Source of the DNA: Manduca sexta
Lineage: Eukaryota > Arthropoda > Insecta > Lepidoptera > Sphingidae
Direction: 5' to 3'
NCBI RefSeq assembly: GCF_014839805.1
Contig: NC_051130.1
Location: forward strand, 372,001 to 436,000
DNA: 64,000 bases
Both the position numbers and the translations under genes were made by a program. Position 1 is the first letter of the stretch. Each line of letters opens with the position of its first letter. Positions 24,901 through 35,500 of this stretch are shown in pieces. The notes below the pieces were generated by a model. The model did not search any database, was not told where the DNA came from, and worked only from the letters and a program-made list of their open reading frames with translations.

Positions 24901-27900
24901 ATTGAGCGCTTTTTGACCTTAGTTCATAATGCTAGCCTAGTGTGAGTCGGTACGAGTCACAATTCTCACATTAACCCAAGGTGGTATTATTATTAGTATT
25001 TGTTTGGTATAGTCTGGTATAGTATTAGTATTAGCGATGCCTATTCACTTAACGATGAACAAATCACACAGTACTCACCCCAGGTTGCAGACCGAGAACT
25101 AAAGTGAGTTAGTTTAGTTTATCTGGCAGGGTTGAGATAATAACAGTTTAATTCACATAGTTTGCCTATACATAAATACAATTTTTTTACGACTCGGAAA
25201 AGTGATCCATCTGCACCTAATGGTAAGTGCAGACGGGTCGAGAGTTTATCCGTCGGCAGTTGATACAATTATGCCGGCCTATTGGAAATTAATATATACA
25301 GGCTGATCACGGAACGCGACACACGTGGGCCACTATGGCGAGTCTTGACACCTTGTGTACGAAAATATATCTCAACTATGCGAGCTAGACTAAATTAACT
25401 TGCTTGGTTATCGGACTGCAACCCGCATTATTGTGTGAGCCCATGTATTTTCCAGGTCGATTACAAACGTGCTCATCGTGTTTGGACACTCGATATCTCT
25501 GATGGGCGCTGGCTTCATAGACTCACCGCATACTTTTGAAAACGTAAGTGCGCTTACATTAAGCAGATCTCTAACTTCGTCATGAATACGCAAGTTCATG
25601 ACTGTAATAGCCAACAATCGAAAAGGTATTCCCGAATTGCTAACTCATATATTGGTACACAGCATATTTACGTTGCATTCGCCCATATTCATAGCGTATT
25701 GTAATTATGTTCAGAGTATAAAAACAGACAGCATAAGTTAGAATCGAGTTTAAAATTCATTAAATCATGAATGTAAACTTGTTTTATCTATATTCATGAG
25801 TTTCGTAATTTTTTAATGTTAATCGAGAGTTGCGTAATAATGATTCATTTTGCTTCCGTGGCGCAGTGCGTGGTGAGACGGCTTTGAAACGAAAGATCAT
25901 AGCGCACTCTAACTAAATAGACGATTTGCGGGAAACGAATAAAAAAAAATTGAAAACAATATGGAAGGCAGTAAACTGGGCGATCAAGAAAAGTGAGAAT
26001 CTCCACGTCTATTTTATAATGATGTCTTTTTCTCATCATAGCGTTATAGAGCATGCTTGGAGGGTAGTTTTTTTTAACAAAATCAAGAAATATATAACTT
26101 TTGAGTTATGTCACTTTAGTTCTTACAGTGCGAATTGATAAATATTGCGATGTATTTGTCTAAATTTAAACATGTTGCGCGTCGGCCCGTGACGAATGTG
26201 TTACTTTAGATATAACATATTGTTATGTTTCTTACTAATGGGGCCAACGCTTCGTGTAATGCAGCACGATAAAACACAGTTTTAAAAGTTATTCATTGTT
26301 TTATACCCATGTCTTAAATAAATTTGCTACCTGAGGGGTCGATTACGGGTGAAAAAATCCAAAAATATAAGCGACCCTGCCAGGATTCGAACCTGGAATC
26401 TTCTGATCCGTAGTCAGACGCGTTATCCATTGCGCCACAGGGCCGATGGAGATATTACTCAAATAGAGCACTGTGTTTTAAAAAATATATTCTCAAGTCC
26501 CGATCACACAACCAATTATACAAAAATATTACAATCTCAGCTATTTAAAAGGTATTGTTAGATGCAATAAAAACAAGTTGAAATAAAAAATGATGTCGTT
26601 GCTATTTCAGTCTTTGGCAAGGTAAATAGATCAAGACACTAAATTATCTAAGATTAATTACATGTCTGTCGCTAAATATTCTTCAAACCGAATTACAAAA
26701 CAATATTTATTCTCACATCGACGCATACTAACAAAAGAATATATTTTTCGAAAATGTTTTATTCATTATTATAACGAATACAATAGAGCTCATTAAAAAG
26801 TGGGCTGAATATTTTCGGTCTCTGCATATTACTTCTGCTAACACCAAACTCCGGAGGAGGGTGAACTACCCCCCTACTAGCCCCCCTCCCCCTCCAACAC
26901 CCCAACAAATAATACACAATCTTTGAAAAAAAATATGTGAAAATAAACCAGAATTTTGTACTACCACATCCAACACCCCAACAGATATTACACTACCTTT
27001 AAAAAAAATACTATGTGAAAATAAACCAGAATTTTGTAAAATCATTAAAAACTCCAAAATTTTCACCAGACATACGAACAGACCCCCTACCGCATCATCT
27101 ACAACGGGCTGACCATAGTGCAAGTGTTCTTCGTGATGTCTGGCTTCCTGTTCGTATACAACTATCTCATTCGCACCGAGAAAACGAAAGCCTCGTGGAA
27201 GGCAATACCGGTCGTCATGCTGATCAGGTGGTGGAGGTAAGCATCTTCAATGTTGGGGTTTATTATAGGATCGAGGCAGCGAAGTTTCTTTCTGCCTTTC
27301 TTCTTCGGGTAGTCATCACTTAAGTAGCTAGTGAAAGGCTGGTAGGTTAGCTAGGCTAGGGCTTATGTCCTCGCCGTCGAGGATCGCGACGCGTTATCCC
27401 TTTATTTCCCCTACTTGCCAGCCCGAGCTGGCTACTTTGATTTATACCTTGTTATTACCTATAAATTTTATCCCTAATTAAAAATGTCCTTAGTTATATA
27501 TGTAATTTTAATTGTTATCTAGTAATAATAATTATTATTCCTATACATTGTTTAGACGTATCATTTTGTCCGCCTTCGTGATAAAGTATTCTAATCGTAA
27601 TTTTAAAATTTTACGTAAGACTTACCTTTTGAGGCATGCAAGAGTCATGTCAATCCACTCTGATGGATTCACTACAAAATCATTTAAAAAACTTACAGTC
27701 ATTCAATTTAGGACTAAAATCCAGTCGTAACAAATTCTAGCAATCGACGACGATGACGTCACTAACTTACCATAATATACAATTTAATCTGGTATATTCC
27801 AGATTAACCCCATCATACGCTATGATGGTGGCGTTCACGGCGACCTGGCTGCGGTTCCTGGGCACCGGCCCGCTGTGGAACCTGTACGTGACGTCGGGCG

Positions 27901-30900
27901 TGGTGGCCGACTGTCGCACCTACTGGTGGCACCACCTGCTCTTCATACACAACTACTTCCCCAACGATAAGTTCTGCGCCGTGCAGAGTTGGTGAGTTTT
28001 TTTTTTTTACACGTACGACAAATGTAACCCCACTGCACCTGATGGTAAGGGGGTACAGTAGAATGTAGACTGATGACACATAATTACCCCTCGACAGTCG
28101 ACACGATTATGCCGGCCTGTTGGAATCGGATATACAAAGGCTGATCCTGGAACACGATACACTTACGGTTTGGTTTGTTAAGGTACACATTAATCTTAGT
28201 TCAAATTAAAATTCAAAGTTTATTGCACTCCACAATCGTTTTATACAATAGATGTTACATTTCAATACACGTGACATAATCGTGGACGCTGTCGGGCAAA
28301 GTTTCAAGAGAGGCAGAAACTATACAATTAACTACTTATAATAGGTATTTGTTATATGCATGTACATATTTCTTAACCCCTTGTGGATTTGATGCAATAA
28401 GTCTTGACGCATGTCGTTAAAAAGATGTGGCGTGGTTTTCACTTCTCGTCCACTGCCTAACAACAACTTTCTCTTGAGGATTTAGCCCCGAGCTAATCTA
28501 AAAAACCCGCTTGTATTAATAATCGTATAAATATTTTCATTTATTTTGTGAAGAAAGCAAAGACGTACTTACAGGACATGGATTTGTTCCTAAGTATACA
28601 AACATATCAAATATTATACTATTACATAGTAATTCACTGATGGGTATGGCCCGTCTCTACTACTAAGATGGTTTAGGCCTTCGTCCACCACGCTGGCCTA
28701 GTGCGGATTGGTAGACTTCACACACCTTCGAAATTCCTATAGAGAACTTCTCAGATGTGCAGGTTTCCTCGCGATGTTTTCCTTCACCGTTAAAGCGAAC
28801 GATAAATAAAAAAATATCACGGTGATAACAATACTTCAATTCAAATGTTCCAGGCACATAGCAGTAGACACACAGCTGTTCTTCGTGGGGCTGTTGGTGT
28901 ACGTCCTGACGCGAAAGGTCGCGCGGCAGGTGATGCTGGGCATCCTGCTTGTGTTGGGCATTGTGTTACCAGCGCTGCAAGTATGGTTCTACGACTTGGA
29001 TGGAATGATGCTGCTCGCGCCCGAGTATGTTGATTATCTTAAATTTTAAATGTATAAGCAGGTTAATGTGGGTCACCTGATAATACTTTTATTATTGCAT
29101 CAAAAAAAATCTCTCATGAAGTCAACTTATACGTTTCGTATCTAATGCAGGTTCCTGCGCACAATGGAGAGTGATACCTTCCACTACCTGCACGTGTACG
29201 GACACACCAACTTGGCGGGCTACGTGGTCGGCATGATCTGCGGCGAACTCATCTACAGGTGGCAAACCGACGGACACAAAATCACTCACTCGGTATGTAT
29301 ATAGATGGACAAACAAGCAATAAGTAGATTGGTTGATACTTTCCTAACCGAATTTCGGCCACTGCAGCTAATCTCAACGGAGATCAGCCAAGTGCGCAAG
29401 GAATATTATAGTTCACAAGTATTTGCGAAATACACAGGTGCACTATCTGTTCCTTTACGCTCATAGTTCAGTGAAACGGTAATCCGATATGGCCGGAGAG
29501 AGATCAGGCGCAGGACCAACGGCTTTACGTGCTTTCCGAGGCACGGGGGTATAACATTGCCAATTTCGTGACTCCCAGCTACGACTGAGTAATTTTTTAA
29601 GATGGAAAACCCAGTTACCATTATTTTATTTCGACCCGGGATTCAAACGCTGGACCTAGGCGCTATAGGTGTACTCGTACCGGGTACAATTATAATTACG
29701 CCACCGAGGCAGTCACGTAAAACAATAACAACTTTAAATTACAAAGTACTGCATGGTATAGGTAATCGAAAAACACAATTCCTTTTTACTTACCCATCGA
29801 AAGTACCGAACTCGGAACCTCAAGGATCACAGCATAAATTCACCACTAAAACAAGGCGACAAGAGATGGACATCTTACTCAATTTACATTACTTAGATAG
29901 ATTTATTTGACTATTTTTCTTCTAAAACACATTACATTTGAATATTCGCGTAAAATGTCTATCGGCCCTGTGGCGCAATGGATAACGCGTCTGACTACGG
30001 ATCAGAAGATTCCAGGTTCGAATCCTGGCAGGGTCGTTGCAGCGCCTTTTTTTGCTTCTAAACTTCATATTTTGTCGTCGCCAAAACGTATTATTGATAC
30101 AACTGATTGTGTAAACTGACCAGCAACTCATAGTTCAGAAAATACGCGAACCTAGTTAATTAAGTATAGACAAGAGTCTAGTATAACATTTTTAAAATAT
30201 ATTTGTTTTTTTTTAAATACTGTGTAAGACATATTAAAATCTCCTATACTAACACTCGCTACTATATCCTTCAAATCGAAACAATAGCACCAACAAAATG
30301 GCTGTAGAAAATAAGCAAACGGTAGTTCCTCGTAAGCACCTACCAATCTTGATCAGCCAGTGTTAGGAATTTTACTAACTAGATTTTTTTCTTTATTAAA
30401 ATAACTGACTAATTGTATTGTAGCGCGGTACATCTACCGCTCTGAAATCTCGCATTCGAATCAGCCCAGCAGTAATTTAGGTTCGTTTACTCAGTTTCAA
30501 TCGGAAAATAGTACCTGATACGGCGATAGGCTCGCCCCCAATAGCATGAAACACATGCTGCGCAATTGGTTTCGCGAATTGCGCCTCTGCATATGCTTTT
30601 GGGGATTTAAGACACGCGTCTTTGAAAATAACATCATAATCCGCTCTGAGAAAACCTATGTTAGGCATTTTATAGGTGAAAATAACATGACATTTTTATG
30701 CTCTCTTCAGCTCTACGCGAAAGGTCTCTGGCTGGTGGTGCCAGCAATTATAGCGTTGCTGTACTCCGGTCAGGGATTCTACGCCGACGGGGAGCGCGCT
30801 TCTGTCCCCGTGAGGATGGTGTACGCGTCCACCAACAGACTGGTGTTGGCGCTTATAGCAGCGTTTGGCTTCATCGGAGTGGTCATGAAGAGTAAAAGTA

Positions 30901-32191
30901 AGGATTGTTTTATATTGGCTACTTTAATAGAGATACGAAGTTTTGGCGGAGTCGATATTATAACAAATTTAACAATAAAAAAATCGTTCTTTAGTGCAAA
31001 CTCCGCCGTTTTTCATAAAGAGAGGCAATGCTTCAAAATTAATTTAATTAAACAGCTTTTAGTTTCATCATTTCTTTTTAATATGCCCCGTAATGCCCTA
31101 TAAAAGTAAGATGCAGAAATAATAGCCCATTGCTATTTAGAAATACATAATAAAATTCCTACTCAGAAACCGAAGCGCAAACAATCGACCCACCAATCAC
31201 AATACTAATAATGTAACAAAAGAACTAACAACGTGATCTCTACGAATGACCAAGTTAAACCGCAACACCAAACTCCATTATTATTTGCTCTTTGTGTAGC
31301 GATCCTCCGGCACCTGATGGAGTGGCGCGGCTGGCTGGTGCCAAGCCGGCTCTCCTACAGCGTATTCCTGCTGCATTTCAACTTCATCTTCCTGCTGCTG
31401 GGACTCAAGACAAGCATGTCCCCTGTCTCATACTATTATATGGTGAGTTTCTTGACCAGTTGAAGAGGTGCGGTAGATATAGTATTGGGACTTTTAAGAA
31501 TTTATCGCCGTTTCTTTATATTACAATTTTCTGCCGAAGACTTTGCAGCCTTCATGGTCATGGAGCGGACTGAGGTGTTGGTCGTCCGAAAAGTCAAAGT
31601 TATAATATCAGCTTACATTTTTCAATTTGTTTTCCGAAACGTTGGGAAAAAATATGATAACATTAAATCCCGCGATATAGTCCTAAAAAATTTATATCGA
31701 TGTTTAACATTCGCGTAAACATATGCTACTTTATCTCGGTAATTTGCTCCTATGGGTAGTAATGGATTGTTTTATCAGATTTTTAAATAAATGGCGCTGA
31801 CGACGTGCAGGGTTTTAATGACTTTGTAGCGGGAAAGGCTATCCACGCGGGCGAAGTTGCAAGCAACACCTAGTGCGCAATACCATACAGTACTAATTTC
31901 GCTGTCAAGAATTTAGTTACTTAATGCATTGTCATCCACGATATCATTCCAGGATCAGCCTTTAAAATATCCATCTGAATCTTATCTAACCTATTAAAAT
32001 CATTCTTCCAGGCTCTATGGCATCTAGGCATAACAGCCCTATCTTACATAGTAGCTGTACCATTCTTCCTACTGGTGGAAGCTCCACTCAACAGACTGAT
32101 GAAGAATATCCTCACCAACTTCTCCCACCTGTCCTCGAACGGGGAAGTCCAGCTCCCGAAACAAGAAAAAACACAGTTCTCTAGATGCTAA
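9901..32191 (+). CDS. NRF-6-like membrane acyltransferase, gene 1
   Basis: Twelve coding exons: 9901-9976, 21551-21690, 23828-24176, 24469-24577, 25456-25543, 27070-27236, 27803-27991, 28854-29024, 29151-29292, 30711-30897, 31300-31442, 32012-32191. All junctions are GT-AG, phases agree, and the sum is 1941 nt (646 residues). The ATG follows an in-frame TGA at 9880. Residues 1-19 look like a signal peptide. Residues 26-150 form the Cys-rich extracellular NRF domain (PPLFGLDDY, then GICVRRTC), with NHT and NRT glycosylation sequons. The first membrane span is near 155-178. From about 225 to 620 runs a multi-pass acyltransferase-3 domain with the conserved His (VFGHS, residue 236), FFVMSGFL and LVPSRLSYSVFLLHF. 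Related proteins (C. elegans NRF-6, Drosophila drop-dead) act in epithelial lipid or xenobiotic transport. The acyl substrate here is unknown. The paralogue at 47345-32582 converges on it. Confidence 0.93.
11061..11403 (+). mobile_element. Family A tRNA-derived SINE, full copy
   Basis: The head carries a tRNA-like A box (tagcctagttgggtgtgg) and B box (ggttcaaatcc). A body and an (ATT)n tail follow. A 14-bp target duplication, taataagcaaacga, flanks it at 11047-11060 and 11404-11417. It is the reference copy for the six other family A sequences in the window. Confidence 0.88.
11432..11957 (+). mobile_element. Short retroposon with A-rich tail
   Basis: A 526-bp, relatively GC-rich block. It contains cctgtcgtaagaggcgacta and ends with an A-rich tail (aaaacaaaaaaa). 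A 12-bp duplication, aggtgggtctct, lies at 11420-11431 and 11958-11969. That pattern shows a reverse-transcribed insertion in plus orientation. There is no intact coding frame. It could be a LINE derivative or a SINE, and I cannot place it in a family. Confidence 0.75.
12169..12212. repeat. 11-bp minisatellite, four units
   Basis: Four head-to-tail copies of tcctagctatg with one or two changes in the last units. It lies in the first intron of NRF-like gene 1. Confidence 0.9.
13190..13257 (-). repeat. Family E fragment
   Basis: Short piece with cgcaggcgaaactgcaagcg followed by catagtatctagtg, the inner end of family E read on the minus strand. Confidence 0.45.
13569..13904 (-). mobile_element. 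Family A SINE, minus orientation
   Basis: Nearly full-length inverse copy of 11061-11403. The tRNA-like head is at its right end (gctatcgccgc) and the (TAA)n tail at its left. A short caaatata flanks both ends as a possible target duplication. Confidence 0.85.
15115..15310 (+). repeat. Family C tRNA-like retroposon
   Basis: Contains a B-box-like gggtttgcatccc, and the block from ggtgtctggaatttatgccc to the conserved cctatcatatcatagga. It is a diverged plus-strand copy of the family best seen at 61745-61990. Confidence 0.6.
16090..16350 (+). repeat. Family B repeat
   Basis: Nearly complete copy, with cccgccataatggcccacgt, atggccggcataattgtgtc and accatcaggtgcagtga in order. Confidence 0.75.
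16615..16692 (-). repeat. Family E fragment
   Basis: Reads cgcggacggagccgcgagca ahead of ataactag, the inner end of family E on the minus strand. Confidence 0.55.
17085..17205 (+). repeat. Dispersed repeat pair, first copy
   Basis: The stretch cagttgaacacagtgaaagt and the following cgccaaatctagtatgtagt recur at 22010-22080 as a diverged copy. The class is unknown. Confidence 0.5.
18411..18498 (-). repeat. Family A SINE, truncated
   Basis: Only the tail-proximal 90 bp is present (cccactgctgagcacgggcc then gagagggattaggcctta), in minus orientation. Confidence 0.8.
20195..20515 (+). mobile_element. Family A SINE, diverged
   Basis: Recognisable throughout from gcggtgatagcctagttggt to the tail, but with many substitutions and a broken B box. 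It is older than the copy at 11061-11403. Confidence 0.8.
22010..22080 (+). repeat. Dispersed repeat pair, second copy
   Basis: Diverged copy of 17085-17205, with cagttgaacacagtgagtgt and gatctagtacgtagtatata. It lies in intron 2 of NRF-like gene 1. Confidence 0.5.
23625..23765. repeat. Foldback element with 15-bp perfect arms
   Basis: The sequence ggattttaacgcggt (23652-23666) is perfectly inverted as accgcgttaaaatcc (23728-23742). The match extends outwards to about 26 bp with few mismatches. The loop contains gcagtcttcgaaacgtcgga, which also occurs in degenerate inverse form near 53140. It lies in intron 2 of NRF-like gene 1. Confidence 0.75.
25195..25365 (-). repeat. Family B repeat, minus orientation
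   Basis: Reads gcacctaatggtaagtgc, then acaattatgccggcctattg, then cgtgggccactatggcg, which is the reverse order of the plus copies. It lies in intron 4 of NRF-like gene 1. Confidence 0.75.
26372..26444 (-). tRNA. tRNA-Arg (anticodon ACG)
   Basis: A 73-nt cloverleaf. The acceptor stem is GGCCCTG with CAGGGTC. The anticodon stem TCTGA/TCAGA encloses the loop CTACGGA, so bases 34-36 are ACG. The T arm is CCAGG-TTCGAAT-CCTGG. A run of five T follows within about 15 nt on the minus strand and can serve as RNA polymerase III terminator. It lies antisense in intron 5 of NRF-like gene 1. The sequence is identical to the tRNA at 29964-30036. Confidence 0.95.
26893..27038. repeat. Tandem duplication of about 70 bp
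   Basis: Two direct copies, 26893-26960 and 26969-27038. Each runs from tccaacaccccaaca to ataaaccagaattttgta and the two differ at a handful of positions. They end about 30 bp before exon 6 of NRF-like gene 1, so they sit where the branch point and polypyrimidine region should be. Confidence 0.85.
28015..28165 (-). repeat. Family B repeat, minus orientation
   Basis: The pieces cactgcacctgatggtaagg, cgattatgccggcctgttgg and ggctgatcctggaaca occur in that order. The copy starts about 25 bp after exon 7 of NRF-like gene 1. Confidence 0.75.
28636..28808 (-). repeat. Family A SINE, head-truncated
   Basis: Minus-oriented copy containing cgctggcctagtgcggattg and cgatgttttccttcaccgtt. It lacks the tRNA-like head. 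It ends about 45 bp before exon 8 of NRF-like gene 1. Confidence 0.8.
29625..29715 (-). repeat. Family C tRNA-like fragment
   Basis: Shows cgacccgggattcaaacgct and acgccaccgaggcagtc, the tRNA-like head of family C on the minus strand. It is degenerate and has no function as a tRNA. Confidence 0.6.
29964..30036 (+). tRNA. tRNA-Arg (anticodon ACG)
   Basis: Identical in all 73 nt to the gene at 26372-26444, but on the opposite strand. The acceptor, D, anticodon (loop CTACGGA, anticodon ACG) and T arms all pair. A T7 run at 30046-30052 provides an RNA polymerase III terminator. It lies in intron 9 of NRF-like gene 1, in the same orientation as the gene. The flanks differ from those of the other copy. 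Confidence 0.95.
30425..30610 (+). repeat. Family C fragment
   Basis: Degenerate copy with a head-like gcattcgaatcagcccagca and the body string acggcgataggctcgccccc. It lies in intron 9 of NRF-like gene 1, about 100 bp before exon 10. Confidence 0.5.
31800..31885 (-). repeat. Family E fragment
   Basis: Short piece with ccacgcgggcgaagttgcaa and acacctagtg, the inner end of family E on the minus strand, in the last intron of NRF-like gene 1. Confidence 0.45.
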
Positions 32192-32227
32192 GATAGACTA
32201 ATACTACGATGTGATATATTTGTAAAT

Positions 32228-32233
32228 ATTAAA
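32228..32233 (+). terminator. Possible poly(A) signal of NRF-like gene 1 (ATTAAA)
   Basis: ATTAAA lies 37 bp after the stop codon. A canonical AATAAA occurs at 32416-32421, also before the converging gene's end. Which one is used cannot be decided from sequence. Confidence 0.35.
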
Positions 32234-32577
32234 TTATAAGTAGTAAATGATAAGATTGTTTTAAAACCTGTTATTTTAATGGGGCAATTCGTCTATTGGG
32301 GCACCTGTGAGTAAACCACCTCGTCAGTATATCTACAATTTAAGAATCGTTATCAAGTACTTACCTTAGAAATGAATTAAACTTGCAGAACTATTGGCTA
32401 CGTAAGAGCATTAGCAATAAAGCCTTTATGCTACCAGAAATTACAAATTTCTGTTTGACATTGATTGTTTACCCAAGCATAGATGTAACATCTGGTAATA
32501 CCCAGCTCGAAATTAGAACACAATGTGTCAACATTTAATCTTATTACAAATATAAACAAACAGTACAACTAATATAA

Positions 32578-32583
32578 TTTATT
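32578..32583 (-). terminator. AATAAA overlapping the stop codon of NRF-like gene 2
   Basis: On the minus strand the stop TAA (32584-32582) runs straight into AATAAA, the last two stop bases being the first two of the hexamer. If used, the 3' UTR would be only a few tens of bases long. Other signals further downstream are possible. Confidence 0.45.
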
Positions 32584-35500
32584 AACAAAATTCATGGCGT
32601 CTTCGGATATGGGCTACAAGGTCGAAAGGTTTGACGACTGGCTGCGGGGGCGCGGCGGGGTGCGGTGCGCGCGCGCGGGCGCGGGGCGGCTCGCCCGTCA
32701 GCGCGCGCCACAGCTGCAGCGCGGGCAGCTCCACGAGCAGGCACAGCGGCACCGACACCAGGTACGAGAGCACTGATGACGTCACTAGCAAAGAGACCTG
32801 GACACATTTACAGATTCATACACATACACTCAGGACTTTATTTTTCTCTTTATTTGTTTAGAGGCTTTGAGTCTCTTAGGAGACTATGCCAGCCCCGTAG
32901 TAAAAAAAAACAATAGGACAAATCATTTTCACATAAATTACAACTTTGTATATAAAAGAACAGCTTTACTCCAGGCTTAAGTGGTACACTCTCTAGATAA
33001 ACAGTATCTAAATATTTAATGCTATGTTCCATATAAATAACGATCAATGCCATGAACTTACTGAACATTATGAGACTAATGTCTAAGGTTGACTAGCGCG
33101 ATCGACGGCATGTATTTATAGTTCAAGTTTCTAGATGATCTACTGTATACGGGCTTACCCTCAGGAAACTGTGTTGCTCGTCATCATCACGACAATAAAA
33201 AATATCCACTTCAGATTCCGTTACCTACGTAAGCCCTGATTACCGAAATAAACATGTAAATAGAAGGAACAATGAGAATTAAATAGCTCTTGGAATATTC
33301 ACCATTGCCAATATAGAGGCGTGTCCGAGTTGCGTGTTGCCGGCTAGAATCAGGCGCAGCACTATGAAGTGTATGAGGAACACGCAGTACGACAACCGGC
33401 CCAGGATGTGGAACCCTCGCCACTCTAGCAGCCCTCTGAACACAGCTGGAGAGAAAAAATCGAATATCAACTTTACTCCCTGAAGTTTAGTGTCTACATT
33501 TTTTTATTTGCGAAAATATGTTCAAGTAAATACTGCTTTAGCTTTTTCGACCACTAAGCAGTATTTTTTGTGTCCCGATAAGAAAGACATAACGCACTGG
33601 CTTTGTTTATTATACGAGTACACGATTGCTCAGCATTGAAACATAACATTTAATGTCTTAGCGTGTCGCCACAATAAAGTACGATGTAGAACTTCAAAAT
33701 TCGATCTTGCTAGTGTTACAAGTTGTTTAACATAAACTTAACTATTGTTTTTGTAAAATTACATAAAAAAATACTTACATTTACACCCACAAACGCACCC
33801 CAACATAAATATGTTGAAGCAGACCGCGACTAGAGTGCGGTCCAACGCGGCGTACACCGCCGACGCCCAGAGCGGGGGAGGGGAGTCGTCCAGGAACACC
33901 GTCCCGGCGAGCACCACGCACCCGCCCACTATCAGCGACACGTGGAACAGTAGGTTGAACCACTACAAACAATGATTAAATTTCAAACCAAGAAAAATTA
34001 TATGGATTTGTAAATTTTAAAAATAAATGTTTTTAAAAAGACATGAAACTAGGATAACAGATTTTTTTCCCAAATGATTCAATATTGTATATTTAATTAT
34101 CAACTGGATAACAGATATTAATGCCTGATGGAAAGTATTCACTGCCTTCTAAGACTATTGGTAATATCAAAGAAATCATACTGATGTTACTGATCTTCAT
34201 GGAAAAGGTGAGGAAATTATGAAAAATATATTTGTAGGGCACAAACAATCTCTTTGACGCTTAACGTCAGTTTTTGAGAGGTCGTAGTGTGACCCTGATT
34301 GATCTAACTATAGACTAGTAATTATCGTCACTAGTATAATGATGTAACAAAAATAAAAATAGAACAATTCGATATCCACTAATTATATCTCAGTATCAAA
34401 CCTGTAAGTAAATGTTGGAGTTCACAAAAGCCATTTAGAAGGTGAGTCACATTTTTCTGATCAATTGACCAACATTAAAAGATATCTAATTATACCTACA
34501 ACATGGATATAGATCCATGTTGTATTGATGTTTACGAAAATGCCGCAGAAGATGACTCACTTTTTTCTGGTCGATCTTGGCTGCATTAACCTGGTTGTGA
34601 TGGAGGAGGAAAGCGGTGGCGATGCCTCCCACATAGCCCGGCAGGTTCATCCAGCACGGGACGTATATCAGCGTCAGGATCTTGGAACCGGCAAACATCG
34701 TGCGCAGGACTCTAAACGTGGAAAATATTGTGCCATGTTAATAATTGATGACATTTTATAATAGTTGTCAATATGTTGGGTAAAGATCTTCGAGGATCTT
34801 TAGGTTCTCAAAGTCTTAGTTGGACCACCTGGGCTGATAGGGCCATAGGGAGTAGAATTAGGGGATTACCCACCCGCAAGAAGATGGAGTAAAATTTAAA
34901 AAATGAGAGGATTTAAACGCTTCTTATGACTCACTCAGGCGTCTGCGCAGTGATGATGGGCATCAACCGGTACCAGTAGACTAGCAGGCCCGACGCTGCT
35001 GCCGAGCCCAGTACCATCGCCAGTAGCACAGGCACCGTGGCCTTGCGGTACTTCATCAGGAACGCAATCAGGAGAATGCCTATTATATGGAGTTGCATAT
35101 CGGCTGCTAAATACCTGGCACGAATAATTTATTTATACTAAAATAAACTAATAATTTTTATATAAAAACTTCAGTATTATGATACAAAAATAATTAAAAT
35201 AATCAGTTTAATTAAACATGTACTACTAGTGGAATACCAGTTGTATATTATATTTATGAATACTTGAGATTTTATTAGCTAAAGAAGCGACGACGGAGGG
35301 TATATTTTTAAATCCTGCACCACATTTCACGGAATTGTTAACACAAGTATGCGTCACTGTATCCAACTGTGGAATGAGTTTTTTGATAAACGCTCCCAAG
35401 AAAAAGGCATATGGTAACGCACGATTCAACCTGAGCCGTTACAATCTCCAAGGATTACTGATTGTACTTTGAGCAGACAAGAGCTAGTGGCAGTAATGAG

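Noticed and set aside
26349..26561. Open frame with PARIRTWNLLIRSQTRYPL
   Set aside because: It is the tRNA-Arg(ACG) gene read on the wrong strand. The same peptide appears at 29922-30131 over the other tRNA copy. Such peptides are a known annotation artefact.
32582..32916. Overlapping plus-strand open frames across the end of NRF-like gene 2
   Set aside because: They are mirror images of the GC-rich last exon on the minus strand, which fits the gene family and has proper splice sites.
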